Counted from the stretch's first letter, positions 33,353 through 45,862 are shown. The stretch is 64,000 nt of DNA from Brachypterus glaber (GCA_958510825.1 OY294048.1:26298680-26362679), one strand, 5' to 3'. Made by a program: numbers and translations. Notes: generated from the letters alone by a model not told the origin.

Positions 33353-34273
33353 ACACCCTGCTTAATCTATTTGAATAAGGAATACCTAGAAAAGTCATTG
33401 TTTACTCTAGCTAGGTGCAAGTTGCTCCGTGCAAAGTGAAAGAAAATCGATTGAAACAATGGCTTTTAATACTATTAAATTTTGTAAAATCTATTAAAAT
33501 AATACCTAAAGATGTGTAAAAATATAAGTATTTTAGACTAGATATATGTAAATGCATTTACTTACCGAATCCATAGACTACAGTTTATCTCTGCCAAATC
33601 CATTATAGGTAATAGTAACCACCCATGTATTTTCACAAAAAAGAACTTCATAAAAAAAGCATAATATTTTTTATTTATTAGAGCTTATTTTAACTTTACG
33701 TATTTATAAAATCTAAACCAGAGACTATCTAATTGCTTTATTCTATAAACATTTAGTACCTGCATATATATTTGGGGAAATCAAAGTGAGGGGTAAAGTC
33801 CAAATCTTTCCTTAACACATTTACTATAGGGTTGCCAACCGTAATTTATTTCAAAGGACAGTCCTTTATTTTCTACTTCTGTCCTTTGGGTAGGGAGTTG
33901 GTACAACGCGGTTCTCGATTTCCCTTCCCCTATGATTTTCCTCAAAAAAAAACTAAGATAATTTAAGCAAACAAATCAATACTTTCTTTTATGAGAAAGT
34001 AAAAATCTCTCTGTCGGTCAGTCAGTGGGTCCGGGAGATAAAGGCTTCAAATTTGTACCATAGGTTAATTATCCAAAATTCTAGGATGAGATTGTTTTTG
34101 GTTTGGACTTTTTCGGGTTGGGGTAAGGGGGTAAAATGGGGTAAAAACAATTTTTTTTCAAAAAACAAATGTGTTTAATTCATTTTTCGTTTTAAGATAA
34201 AAGCAACTTTAAAATTAAATTTTATTTTTTTATATATATATTTTTTTATTTTTTCGTTTTTGCTTATAATTAT
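33353..34273. other. No gene seen
   Basis: AT-rich. A phrase GAAAGTAAAAATCTCTCTGT with GGTCAGTCAGTGGGTCCGGG (33990-34035) looks like an old repeat, but I cannot place it. Confidence 0.45.
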
Positions 34274-34745
34274 AGCCCGGATCAAAGTAGCCATTTACCA
34301 GGGGCATGCAAAAATTAGAATGCCAAAAAACTCTTTTTTCAAGTAAATAGACACTTTAAACTATTGTTCACCAAGCGAAATGTAATGTCGATGCTGTTAA
34401 TACTCGGTGAGTCACTTGCTTATGGTCCATGCTCATGGAGAAGGACTTTTTTGTTTGAAAATTGTTTCGCTTTTCAAAAAACGTATAGTTAATACAAAAA
34501 TATTGTGTCTTTTTATTAATTATTCGTTTTTTGAAAAGGGAAACAATTTTCAAAAAAAAAAGACTTTTCCATGAGTCATATGGACCATGACCAAGTGACT
34601 TACTTAACTTTAATGAGTATTTAAAGCGTCGTATGACATTCCGCTTAGTGAATAATAGTTTAAAGTGTATATTTACTTGAAAAAAGAGTTTTTTAAAATA
34701 ATAATTTTTGCATGTCCCCGGTAAATGGCTACTTCGATCCGGGCT
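34274..34745. mobile_element. 472 bp foldback element
   Basis: Perfect terminal inverted repeat starting AGCCCGGATC and ending GATCCGGGCT (with AAAGTAGCCATTTACC against GGTAAATGGCTACTT). The arms match almost to the centre near 34505. No coding sequence. Confidence 0.9.
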
Positions 34746-34915
34746 GTGCTTATAATCAAGCTAGGCCTATTATTATTTTGTTGGTAGCAGTATTTTTAGA
34801 GAGCCATTTCCTTTATTTGAATGATTCAGGGCCACTTGCACCAAAAATAGTTTAACTTTAAACTTGGATTAAATTGACGGCCGACCAATCAGAACGCAGC
34901 ATTTTTAAGTTAAAC

Positions 34916-35111
34916 TGTTGTTAGGTGTGGAAATAAATAGGTAATTGAAGTAATTTCTAGTTTTATTGGTAAAATAACCACAGAACAAATCTAACGTAAA
35001 ATGGCGGTTACACTTTTTCATTTCAACTACTGCGCATGTCATACTTAGTAATACCAACCTAACATAACTAAATATAAACAAATTCAAATTAAATTGTTCG
35101 CAATAAGACTT
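34916..35111 (-). repeat. Copia 3' LTR, larger piece
   Basis: Matches 43289-43411 and 52365-52442 closely and in order. Interrupted at 35111 by the I-type LINE; the last 18 bases are at 40432-40449. Confidence 0.9.
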
Positions 35112-35296
35112 CCACTTACGTTTTGTGCAGCGTCGATGTTGTATCGTTCATAGTGTTTTGTCTAAAATTGTATAAGTCCAGGTGCTAAATACTAACAATT
35201 CCTATCCCTAATTCCTTTCTACATTGACGATATAATAAAATTATTTAAAGAAAACAGTGGACGACCCAGGTATTTATAGATTAAGATAGAAACCAG

Positions 35297-36552
35297 ATGA
35301 GTGTGGAAAATGGCCGGGGTGACACCCCGCCACACGCAGTTAAGATAAAAGCTAAATATAGAATTAAAGACAAGGGCCCCTTCATCGTAAATATGGAGGC
35401 CAGGCCAGAATCTAGATTAAATTTGGGGAAATATGCGTATTTATCAATGGCAAAAATATTGACAAATGCCAAGGACAAGGGCATTAAAAAAAAATACAAT
35501 AAGGGTACTAACAAACTTTCTATAGAATTTACCAATTTTTTGGACGCAAATGATTTTTTAAGTAACAAGGATATAGATGACAAAATTTATAGTAGATATA
35601 TCCCCCTAAGTTTAGTTACATATAAGGGTGTAGTAAGAAATGTGGACCCATTTATAAAAATAGAGAAAATCAGGGAATATAGTGAATCGGAGAAAATTAA
35701 AATATTAGATGTTAGACGTTTAAATAGAAGGGTAGTGGGTAAAGACAAGGACAAAAATGGTAAATTAATGGTTGAAAATGTACCAAAAAGTTCGGTAATG
35801 TATATTTTTGAGGGTATTACCCTGCCAAGGGAAATTAAACTAATTGGTATTAGTCTTAGGGTGGCCCCCTACATTGCACCTGTCGTGCAATGCTTTGGGT
35901 GTCTACTTTTCGGCCATACCAAAATGAAATGCAAAGGCCAGGAAAAATGTTTAAATTGTGGAGAAAACAGGCACGAGGGTGATTGCACGGTAGTGTGTTA
36001 TCACTGTGGTGGGCCCAATAAGGCTAATTTTAAAGAATGTATAGAATATAAAAGACAACAACAAATAAAAAGAGTGATGGCATTCGAAAACTTATCTTAT
36101 TTTGATGCAAACAAAAAATGTGGGGGTAATATATTTAAGAGAAAGGCATACGATCCTTTACCGCAGGATTTTCCTGACACACTTAGAAATAAAAACTGTA
36201 ATAAAAATATAAGTTTATCGCAAAGGGAAATTATAGCTGGGGAATTATATAAAACGCCGAAAAGAAGGGCTTATTCATAAGTCCTAACATTAAATCAGGA
36301 AGAGAAGAAGAAGAAAAGTGTACCAAATTTTAATAACAAAATCCATGAAGGGTGTTTAATTGCCCCAAATGGTAGATTCCCCCAACAAATAAAGGTGAGT
36401 AGTGCCCCTGCGCCCTGCTCACAATCTCCCCAAACCTCATCGCAAACCTCCATGCCGTCAAGTGCCCAGGATATGTCTCAATTTGATATTTTTGAAATAA
36501 TGAATAACTTTTATAATAATTTTGATAATATAACAAAAAAATAAATTTATAA
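35297..36552 (+). pseudogene. I-type LINE ORF1 (zinc-knuckle protein), one in-frame stop
   Basis: Gag-like nucleic-acid-binding protein. ATG at 35297 (MSVENGRGDTPP). Three Cys/His knuckles: CFGCLLFGHTKMKC, CLNCGENRHEGDC and CYHCGGPNKANFKEC-like (35880-36045). A TAA at 36278-36280 interrupts; the same frame continues to 36552 and ends with SQFDIFEIMNNFYNNF, a block that recurs in the related ORF1 fragment at 12376-12596. So the stop is a point change within a longer ORF1. Confidence 0.88.
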
Positions 36553-36665
36553 CTTTTATAAAAAATGATAACGAAAGATGCCAACAGTGCCCTTAATAGT
36601 AGTAATAGTAGTATGGAACTCGGTCCATAATTTCAATAAAAGAACTATCCATATTTCAGTGGAAT

Positions 36666-39600
36666 ATGAAAAGTTTTAATGCTAATAAGGCAAACCTAAT
36701 CATTTTTATAAGGGATTATAATCCTAGTATAATAATGTTAAATGAAACATGGTTGCACCAAGATATGGATGCAGCCATTCCTAATTATTATTTTATACGT
36801 AGAGACAGAACTGGGGACAGGTATGGGGGCATAGCAACCCTTGTACATAAATCCTTAACATATACAGAAATCAATATAAATCCAAACCTTATTGAAGATA
36901 ACTTTAGCTATATAATCATTAAGGTTGCAAATATTAGCTATATTAATATATATTCTACCAAACCTTACAAATTCAATATAAATACGTTTAATCAATTAAC
37001 TGACAATTTAGAGGGAAAAGTGGTAATAATGGGAGACTTAAATGCACACCACCAATCATGGGGAAGTGTAGCACCAAATCCAAATGGGAATATCCTGTGG
37101 GAATTTATAAATGATAAAAACTTTGTAGTACTAAATGATGGGTCCTCAACTAGAATAGTCAATCCCAATAATAACCCCAGTCCGGTAGATCTAACGATAG
37201 TAACAGACAGTATGGCATCCCAATGCAACTGGGAGTTGGTCCCAGACAGTGAGAACAGTGACCATTTTCCAACCCTCCTCTCATTCTCTCATAACAATAC
37301 ATGCCAACCAATAATAGGCGCAAAAAGAAAATATAAAAAAGCGGACTGGAATTTATATAAAAAAGAACAGTAGAAAAAAAATTAGAAAACTTAGAAATCA
37401 TTGATATAGACTACAATAAATTTTATACTATAATAAATGATGCAGCTGAACTAGCAATCCCAAGAACAAAAAATGGCAATAGTACGAGGCCAAGGGCCAA
37501 TTTAAAGAAAATATAAACTTAGATAACTTTTTATTAGTAAAAAAACAATAGCTAAAACTAAAAGGGAATTAAAGAAAATAAAAAAGAAAAAATTGGGGAA
37601 TTTTGTAGCGAAATAAATAGAGAAACAAACATAGGTCAGGTATGGAACACAAAATTTTCAAAGGGAGGGGTGGCTTCGAAAGTCTCACTTCCTCATCCCA
37701 TTATTGCCCAAGAAATATTAAAAAATCTGACAAAAATCAATATAGACCCAAACTTCGTGCTATTGCCCGCAGAAAATAATATTGAAGTAATATCCATGGA
37801 AGAACTCATGGTAACCATAAATAACAAAAAAAAAGGACTCTGCTCCAGGAATGGACGAGGTCTCATATTTAATGATTAAAAATTTACCTGAACGTGGTTA
37901 TGAAGTATTATTAAATATCTACAATACATGCTTAGAAAAACAAAAAATTCCAGACGATTGGCAAAAATGTGTCACTGTCCCACTGTTGAAACCAACAAAA
38001 AATCATACTAATAGTAATAACTACTGCCCTATCACACTTACCCCATGCTTGCTTAGAATTTTAGAGTCAATATTAAAAAATAAAATAGAATGGGATTTAG
38101 AAAATAGAAAAATATTTGATTTCAAACAAACAGGTTTTAGAAAAGGTTCAGGCACCATGAATAACATATCATATTTAACATTTCAGTCAAAATCAATCCA
38201 CGCTAGCAGTCATGCTAGATATAAAGTCAGCCTATGAAAATGTAGATATTTCTAAATTATATAAACTAATGGTAGAATTAGATATTCCTATTGGTTATTG
38301 CAATCTGTTGAATAACATACTAAAAAACAAGAAAATATATGTGAAGGATAAGCTAGGAGGGTTGCATGGTTATGGGGAGGTAAATAATGGACTGGGGTCA
38401 CCTTTGAGCCCTTTACTATTTAATATTTATTTATATCTTATTTTTAAAATAGTTCCTAAAGGAATTATAATATTGCTATATACGGATGATATAATATTAA
38501 TTATTAAAGGAATACACATTAAAGATATGGTAGTAAAAATCAATGAAGCCCTTACTAAAATAGCAGAATTTTTAAGAAAATACAGTTTAACAATTTCAGC
38601 TGAAAAATGTGACGCAATATGGTTCACAAAGGGGAAAAAATATATTACCTCCACAGATCAAAATAGACAATCAAATTATAAAATACAAAAACCAAGTCAA
38701 ATATTTGGGAGTGACATTCTAGCACAATCTAAAATGGCATGGGCATATAGAGAATATTAAAATAAAAGCATTAAAAGGGTTAAATTTATTGCGAGCCTTC
38801 AGGGGGGTTTGGTGGGGGGCAGACCCCAAACCCCTTCTTATGGCTTATAATAGTCTTATCAAATCACATTTGGAGTACGGATCTCTAATTATTAACACTG
38901 CAAATAAAAATCAATTAAATAAACTAGATAAAATACAATATCAAGCACTTAGAGTTATATCTGGATGTATGAGATACACACCCATTAATGCTCTTTTTGC
39001 TCGTATTTACTAATATTCAACTCAACAAACAATATCAGATGCAATGATATTCTGCCGTGCTTTGAGATAGAACCTAGATATCAATATAAAAAAATGGAAA
39101 TTTTGGACCTAAAATTAAACAAATATAATCCTAATAATAAACGAGAATTCGAAATAAAAGCCAATGAATTAAAAAAGAAATATACTCTAGTATACATGGA
39201 CGCCTCCAAGGGGGAGGGGTCTGTGGGTATTGTTGTATATAGTCCAAAATTTAACATACAATACTCGGAAAAAATAGCGGAATCATTTCAAATATGTACG
39301 GCAGAAATTATTGCAATTAACAAGGCGGTAATAGAAACTATAAATAAAGATTTAAGGGATGTTTTAATTTTGACCGATTCACTTAGTGCAATCCAAAAGC
39401 TTGATAGTACCAAAAATAACAATTTCATAACTTTAACGACCAAAAGATTAATAATCGATGCAAATGATAATGGATTTAATCTAGGACTGGCTTGGCTTCC
39501 AGGACATGAAGGGATTCCCGGTAACGAAATGGCTGATACATTAGCAAATGAAGGAAGATTGCAAAATGACATAATACCAATAGAAATAGACACAATAGAA

Positions 39601-40008
39601 TTTAAACCATCAATAGTAAGGAAAATTAGAGAGGAATGGGTACACACATGGGAAGAAACCACAAAAAGAAAAGGAACATGGTACAGAAAGGTACAAAAAG
39701 GTTTTCCAGAAAAACCTTGGTTTACAAAAACCAGGTACATTAATAGAAAGCAACTTACCACGTATATTAGGATGAGAACTGGACACTGTCTCACATATAG
39801 CCATTTACATAAAATCAAGATATATGAGCACCCATAATGTGAGTGTGGGAAACCTGGAACACATTATACTGGATTTGACATATACAGAGAAATACAAAAA
39901 TATGGACTACAAGGTCCATTTAATATGGCTATAATTCTTGAAACCACCAATTTTAAAATTATTTCAGTAATTACAAAATTTCTACAATACAACCACATTA
40001 ACATGTAA
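36666..40008 (+). pseudogene. I-type LINE ORF2: endonuclease, RT, RNase H; many frame breaks
   Basis: Target-nicking and reverse-transcribing protein. Endonuclease 36666-37373 (NETWLH, GDLNAHHQSWG, SDHFP). RT in pieces 37670-38760: SAYENVDIS (~38222), LGSPLSPLLFNIYL (~38393) and the catalytic box YTDD at ~38481, where most LINEs have YADD. Thumb 38789-39013. RNase H 39094-39600 with YMDAS, CTAE, LTDS and HEGIPGNEMAD. A TAA at 39837-39839 precedes the Cys/His motif CECGKPGTHYT; the frame ends at 40008. Frameshifts lie near 37370-37670, 37860, 38215 and 38760-38790. Not functional. Confidence 0.9.
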
Positions 40009-40431
40009 AATCGGTATCTTTTCCATTAAAATCACATTTATCCAAAAAAAATAACCTAATCCATGTTCCGAGGCATATCTTATTGTGAAATCGCTTGGCC
40101 ATGCCCCTAAGCGTGAAAAGTCTATTCCCCCATGTATTTAACACCCTGTTACGTAAATAGCACCAATTTTAATCTGTTAATAAATGTTAAATTTTAAGTG
40201 TAAAACTATATGTTAAATGTAATATGTTGGAAGAAACATAATAAAGAAATAAGAAAAAAAACACCTAGGAGAACTTAAATAAACAAGATATTTAAGTAAA
40301 TAATAGTGTGCTAGGAAGGATACATATCCGACTCGCCCTACACACAGTAGAAGATATATAGACCCATAAAGCTGGCTAATGACGAATAGATAAAGCCAAT
40401 AACCTAAACTGAACTGAACACAATAAGACTT

Positions 40432-40449
40432 TTCATTGTTATTTTAACA
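40432..40449 (-). repeat. Copia 3' LTR, small piece, next to the polypurine tract
   Basis: Last 18 plus-strand bases of the LTR (TTCATTGTTATTTTAACA), identical to 52436-52453. On the minus strand the purine run TTGAGGGGGGG at 40450-40460 precedes it. Confidence 0.88.
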
Positions 40450-42545
40450 CCCCCCCTCAATGAAAATCCCTTCGAGTCTTAATTCATTAACAAATTTTTG
40501 AAATAAAATACTACCTAGGGGCTTTGTGAACATGTCGGCAACTTGATTGTTAGTACTTATATATTTCACTTTTATTATACTATTCTTAATTTTGTCTTTG
40601 ACAAAATGACATTTGATGTCAACATGTTTAAGCCTTTTGTGAAACTCAGGATTTTTAGATACCTTAATAGCTGACTGATTGTCCTCGAAAATAGTAACAC
40701 ATATTGGTTCATTAATAAGCTTAAAGCTATCAACTATATACTTAAGCCAACAGGCTTCACTGGCTGCTACACTCAAAGCTACATACTCGGCTTCTGTGGA
40801 CGACAGAGCCACAGTTGCTTGTTTTCTTGATGCCCAAGACACCAAGTTCCCACAAACTTTAAAAATATATCCCGATGTGGACTTTCGGTCAACTTTGTCC
40901 CCTGCCCAATCAGAATCTGAAAATCCCTCGATCAAGTTACATTCTTCATTTTTCTTAAAAACTAAACTTAAGTTTATGGTTCCTTTAATGTACCTCAAAA
41001 CCCTTTTTAGAGCTTTCCATAAATCTTCGCTTGCACATGACTGGTATCGACTTAAAATACTTAAAGAATTACATATATCCGTTCTTTTACATTGCATTGC
41101 ATACATTAGCAAACCTACGACAACTCTGCATTTTTGCTCTATTGTAGAATTTTCCGATTTTTCACATTTTAAGTTTTCATGGGCAAAATTTGCCTCCATG
41201 AGGGTTTTCATGGGTTTGCAGTCCTGCATACTGAATTTTACTAAAACATTTTTAAGGTAAGATGTATGATTAATAATAACCTCATTTTTCTCAATATTTT
41301 GCTTAACTGACATACCCAAAAAATGCTTTATGTTACCCATATCTTTCATTTTAAAATCTTTTCCTAAAGCTAGTTTTATAATTTCAATTTCTTTTTCATC
41401 TGTACTTGCCAGAAGACAGTCATCAACATAGATTAAAGCAAATGTCTTCTTATCTCCCTCTACTTTAGTATACAAACAATAGTCATACTCTGAACGTACA
41501 AATGATAAAGAAATCATTTTTTCATGAAACTTTTCATTCCAATTTCTAGGGGAACTTTTTAATCCGTACAAAGATTTATTCAGTTTACAGATTTCTCCCT
41601 CTTTGTTAAAGAAACCTTTTGGCAGAGCTATAAAAACATCCTCTTTAATTTCGCCATTTAAAAAAGCGCTTACTACAACCAATTTATGTATTTTTAATTT
41701 TAATTCATTGCAAACTGCCAATAAGATTCTTATTGTTGAAAGTTTAGCTACTGGGCTGTAAGTGTCACTTAAATCTAAAATACCTAGTTGTTGAAATCCC
41801 TTTGCAACTAGTCTTGCCTTGTATTTTAACACTTTACCACTTTCATCTAGTTTTTTTCTAAATACCCACTTACACTCTATTACCTTATTTCCTTCTGATC
41901 TTTTAACTTCACACCACGTATTATAATCTTTTAACGCACCTATTTCTTCTGCAATTGCACGTTTCCACATTTCTTTTTCACTACTGGACATTGCATCTTC
42001 ATATGTCAATGGATCACTTTCTTGAGACACTGTCAGAAAACTGTTTTCCAGGTCCAGTTCATAATCATTCAATCTTGCAAGTCTGGATATGTTTCGTCTT
42101 AAATTATAACCATGTTCATTTTGAACACTTTCTTCTTCATATATGATTATAATTATTGTCCGTTTCTTCTTGAATTTCTTCGATGCTTTGCTCATTTTCA
42201 CCTTCTTCTTGTACTTCTCCAACATTTTGCTCAGTTTAACCTTCTTCTTGTATTTAATTTTGCTCATTTACTCTCTCTTTATTTTCTGATATAATTGTCA
42301 TATTATTCTGATCATTTTCTTGGTAAAAATATTACATCCCGTTGGATTTCTACTCTATTCTTTATTTAAAATTCTATACCCTTTCACTTCTTCACAGTTC
42401 TATTAAGGGTATATACAGCTGCATTTATTGCCTCTGCCCACAAATTTTTGTCAAGGCCTACTATCATTGACCTAGCAGCTTCTACCAATGTTCTATTCTC
42501 CCTTTCAGCACGGCCGTTCTGTTCCGGAGTGTAGATCACTGTCCT
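40444..42545 (-). pseudogene. pol: Copia reverse transcriptase and RNase H, with end of integrase
   Basis: The long frame runs from about 42150 to the stop at 40444. RT: WKRAIAEEIGALKDYNTW (~41900-41960), KARLVAKGFQQ, DTYSPVAK, and the catalytic IYVDDCLLAS (~41410-41440). RNase H: SDSDWAGD (~40905), GYIF, SSTEAEYVA (~40785), ADMFTKPL near the end. The part annotated above 42150 in that frame is artificial: the acidic linker (EGENEQSIEE) reads in another frame, so there is a frameshift near 42150. 42300-42545 carries the end of integrase (IYTPEQNGRAERENR, the catalytic E region), with a stop near 42390. Confidence 0.88.
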
Positions 42546-43241
42546 TTGGTGTCTAATACCAAGCTGTCAGTCATAATTTTTACTCCCTCGTTACAGAACT
42601 CAAGTCCGTTATCTGTTCTCAGAACCAATAGTTTATTCTTTGTTTCTCTTTCTGCCAATAAAATGTATTTTTCAATACAACTTTTCTTTTCAGATTTATG
42701 TCTCAGAAAATAAACACTCCTATAATTTGTATAGTCATCCTTTAAAAGCAAAAAGTATCTTGATTCACCAATAGACGGGGTCTGCATAGGGCCACAAACG
42801 TCCACATGGACCAGATCCAGTGGTTTCTTAGCTCTCGAATCACTTCTTTTGAATGGTTTTCTGTGTTGTTTACCGGAAATACAACTTTCAAAATACAAAA
42901 TCTTTCGAATCATCAATAAATCTTATTTCTTTACTTGCAAGAAATGTTTTTAAATAACCAATACTTTGATGAGCCAATTTATTATGCCAAACACTTAATT
43001 TTTCCACCGTTTGAATTATTTGACATTGAGAAACTTCAAAACATTCAGTGACGTCATCCTCGTCCGAGTCGTTTGAACTACCACGGCCGGCTACGCAAGA
43101 CAGGTCCGTATTAGAAAACTTTACACGAAAAAATTCCATTTTATAAAGTTTATTTTTTCTTGTAGCTAACACTCGCGTATAACCGTTTTTGTCTATCAGC
43201 TCACATTTTTCGCATCTCAAAACCTTTGTCCAAAGCACCAC
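42536..43241 (-). pseudogene. pol: Copia pre-integrase and integrase core
   Basis: Pre-integrase domain with WHNKLAHQSIGYL (~42950-42990) followed, after a frameshift near 42900, by the CISGKQHRKPF zinc-binding end and the integrase core: HVDVCGPM (first D, ~42810), RTDNGLEF (second D, ~42595). A further shift near 42545 separates it from the catalytic Glu. The region upstream (gag, knuckle, protease) is deleted, since only ~35 bases separate this from the primer site. Confidence 0.85.
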
Positions 43242-43274
43242 CGTTTTTACGTTTCCCTTCTTTTACCTGGTGAC

Positions 43275-43288
43275 CTGGGCCCATAACC
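43275..43288 (-). promoter_or_regulatory. Copia primer-binding site (initiator tRNA-Met half)
   Basis: GGTTATGGGCCCAG on the minus strand, directly after the LTR end ACAACA. It is complementary to the anticodon-stem side of initiator tRNA-Met rather than to a 3' end, as known for Drosophila copia. Confidence 0.85.
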
Positions 43289-43411
43289 TGTTGTTAGGTG
43301 GAAATAAATAGGTAATTGAAGTAATTTCTAGTTTTATTGGTAAAATAACCACAGAAAAAATCTAACGTAAAATGGCGGTTACACTTTTTCATCTCAACTA
43401 CTGCGCATGTC
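43289..43411 (-). repeat. Copia 5' LTR, inner piece
   Basis: Matches 34916-35040; interrupted at 43411 by the tandem-repeat element. The rest is at 52365-52453. Confidence 0.9.
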
Positions 43412-43632
43412 GGGCCCCCCCAAATCCTAAAATTTTATACGAAAATCTAAAAAATTTTAAAGCTTCTCCGGGACCCGGGTTTAAGGCCCGGCGTTGATAG
43501 TTTCTTTTGGTTTATAATAAATAGTTTATACTTTATTTTTACTCCCCCAGAACGGTAAGGGCACAAAGCGAAGCAAATATGCACGCTCTTTTTCAAGTGG
43601 ACCTTGCGGCGCTAGTTTCTTTGCATTTAAAC

Positions 43633-43637
<5 letters not shown>

Positions 43638-43712
<75 letters not shown>
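43638..43712. repeat. (TA)n microsatellite
   Basis: About 37 uninterrupted TA units, serving as the 3' tail of the RTE LINE. Open frames through it (runs of Ile-Tyr) are artefacts. Confidence 0.97.
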
Positions 43713-43715
<3 letters not shown>

Positions 43716-43792
43716 CTGTACATTCCTAGTGGAATTAGAGCTACTCCTGCTGGAGTTTTGCGTATCCATTTTACTATGGTGGATCAATCCAT

Positions 43793-44593
43793 TTATTCGT
43801 GTTTGGTCAATTTCTTGTGCGTTTTCGTCTCTTCTACAATTTTTCTCCATATCCGTCTATCCTTTAGTTTCGCTTTCGGTCCGTGTACTTCCATTGCTTT
43901 TAGGTCGCTTAAAACTTGTTCTTCCCATCGTAGTTTTGGTCTTCCCCTGGGCCTATCCTCTACTGGTTTCCATTCTGTGATTCTCCTTGCCCCTGCATCT
44001 TTGTCTTTCCTGTATATGTGCCCATACCATCTGATTCGCTGAGCTTTGATCACCTTTACGATGTCTTCTTCTTTCATTTTATGTCTTAATTCAAAATTCA
44101 TTAAATTTCTCGTTTCTTCACCTCTTTTTACTGGTCCGTAAATTTTCCTCATTATTTTCCTTTCGAATGTTCTTAGTTTTCTCTCATCTTTTTCTGTCAT
44201 TTTCATTGTTTCTGCTGCGTATGTAACAATCGGTCTTATAGCTGCCCTATATATTTTTATTTTCGTATTAATGCTTATTTTCTTACTAAACATATATTGT
44301 TTATAGCCAAAGTATGCTTTATAGCCAGCTTGAATACGTTGTGCTATTTCCATGCTACTATCGTTTTCTCCGTTTAGCAGTGTCCCCAGGTATCTGAAAC
44401 TCTTAACTACTTCGAAAGTATAGTTCTGAATGGTTATTGACCTTGTTTTTTCTGTATTTCGTCTGCAACATTTCATGAGTTTTGTTTTGTCCTGGTTTAT
44501 TTCTAGTCCTCTTTTCTTGGCTTCTTCGGCTATTAGCATACAAATCTCGATCAGTGCCTTTTTTGTTCGCGATATGATAGCAATGTCATCCGC
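43793..44593 (-). pseudogene. RTE LINE reverse transcriptase, C-terminal part
   Basis: On the minus strand the frame opens with LADDIAIISRTKKALIE, which includes the catalytic ADD, at the truncation point, and continues through FRYLGTLLNGEND (~44385), RTFERKIMRKIYGP (~44150), RIRWYGHIYRKD (~44010-44040) and RPRGRPKLRWEEQV (~43930). This order is typical of the RT end of RTE/BovB-like LINEs. Upstream RT and endonuclease are missing. Confidence 0.88.
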
Positions 44594-44603
44594 TAAACTT
44601 TAA

Positions 44604-45473
44604 ATACACTTTTAAAATTAAAATAGACTATAACATTTCTAAAAAAATTCGACTACCGCGCTATAGCTTTTTTACTTCCCTAGAACGATAAGGACACAAA
44701 GCGAAGCAAATATGCACGCTCTTTTCCAAGTGGACCATACAGATTCAAATTCAAAAAAAAATTTCGCCTGCGGCGCTACAATTTTCTTGCATTTAAACTT
44801 TAAATAGTAACACTTTTAAAATTAAAATAGACTATAAAATTTCTAAAAAATTCGCCTACCGCGCTATTACTTTTTTACTCCCCCAGAACGATAAGGGCAC
44901 AAAGCGAAGATAATATGCACGCTCTTTTCCAAGTGGACCATACACCTTCAAATTCGTAAAAATTTTCGCCTGCGGCGCTTGAGTTATTTTTTTTCATTTA
45001 AACTTTAAATACACTTTTAAAATTAAAATAGACTATAACATTTCTAAAAAAATTCGCCTGCGGCGCTATGCTTTTATACTCCTCCAGAACGATAAAGGCA
45101 CAAAGCGAAGCAAATATGCAGGCTCTTTTCCAAGTGGACCATACAGCTTCAAATTCGTAAAAATTTTCGCCTGCGGCTCTAGAGTTTTCTTGCATTTAAA
45201 CTTTAAATAGTACCACCTTTAATATTTAAATAGACTATAAAATTTCTAAAAAAAATCGCCTCACTGCGGCGCTATAGCTTTTTGCTTCCCCAGAACGATA
45301 AGGTAACAAAGCGAAGCAAATATGCAGGCTCTTTTCCAAGTGGACCCTACAGCTTCAAATTCGTAAAAATTTTCGGATGCGGCGCTAGACTTTTCTTGCA
45401 TTTAAACTTTAAATAGTAATACATCTAAAACTCAAATAGGCTATAAAATTTATAAAAAAAATCGCCTGCGGCG
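44604..45473. repeat. Tandem array of ~205 bp units
   Basis: Units start near 44655, 44855, 45055 and 45260, the last cut by the errantivirus at 45473. Within each unit GCGGCGCTA-type phrases recur twice, so a half-unit structure is possible. An earlier unit is split by the RTE LINE. Degenerate units continue at 52006-52300. Confidence 0.85.
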
Positions 45474-45660
45474 AGTTAAATACACATTTCATGTATATTT
45501 TATTATTGCTTGTCAGCACTTTCTTTTATATATATAAATCAACATCATTATTGTAAACTCAGTCTTAATACATAATAGCTACCTGTAATTATTTGTATAC
45601 CTGTAAGAATATAAAAATAAATTTTTTTTTTTCGGAGTTTCCTTTTTGAAGTTCATAATT
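45474..45660 (+). repeat. Errantivirus 5' LTR
   Basis: 187 bases; contains a TATATATAAA box near 45530 and ends just at the primer site. Confidence 0.92.
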
Positions 45661-45677
45661 GGCGCAGTCGGTAGGAT
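45660..45677 (+). promoter_or_regulatory. Errantivirus primer-binding site
   Basis: TGGCGCAGTCGGTAGGAT overlaps the last T of the LTR, the arrangement known for this group. Leader 45678-45862 follows. Confidence 0.88.
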
Positions 45678-45862
45678 AGTCACGAAGTTTCTATCGCAGA
45701 AAACTTAAGTAGTTCTTTCTACGAAGTGACTATTAAACGAACTTTCGAACTTTCGCGAATCATTTGGTGATAACGGAAAGTGGGAAATCTAAACCGAAGA
45801 AAACAAGGATTAGCTGTAAATGAAGATGACCACATTGTTACTGTAAGTCGCTTTATTTTCAT

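Larger units (their letters stand above)
35112..40420 (+). mobile_element. I-type LINE (RNase H-bearing), full length but decayed
   Basis: 5.3 kb element between two copies of CAATAAGACTT (35101-35111 and 40421-40431). 5' untranslated region 35112-35296, ORF1, ORF2 with endonuclease, RT, RNase H and a Cys/His motif, and a 3' region ending in a short AACTG repeat (CTAAACTGAACTGAACA). An RNase H domain after RT places it in the I group. Both ORFs carry stops or frameshifts. Confidence 0.92.
43638..44593 (-). mobile_element. RTE-type LINE, 5'-truncated, inserted in the tandem array
   Basis: TAAACTTTAA occurs at 43628-43637 and 44594-44603 as its target duplication. The element ends in a (TA)n tail (43638-43712) and is truncated at its 5' side within RT. 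Confidence 0.85.

Noticed and set aside
36330..36584. Open frame antisense to the end of LINE ORF1
   Set aside because: The sense frame continues the ORF1 after one stop and explains the openness.
39288..39818. 176-codon frame antisense to LINE RNase H
   Set aside because: A shadow of the sense strand RNase H; no independent features.
40679..41260. 193-codon frame antisense to copia RNase H
   Set aside because: Shadow of the copia pol frame.
43579..43850. Open frames with long Ile-Tyr runs
   Set aside because: Translation of a (TA)n microsatellite on both strands.
44998..45195. Repeated short frames in the tandem array
   Set aside because: They recur only because the unit recurs, and they break in neighbouring units.
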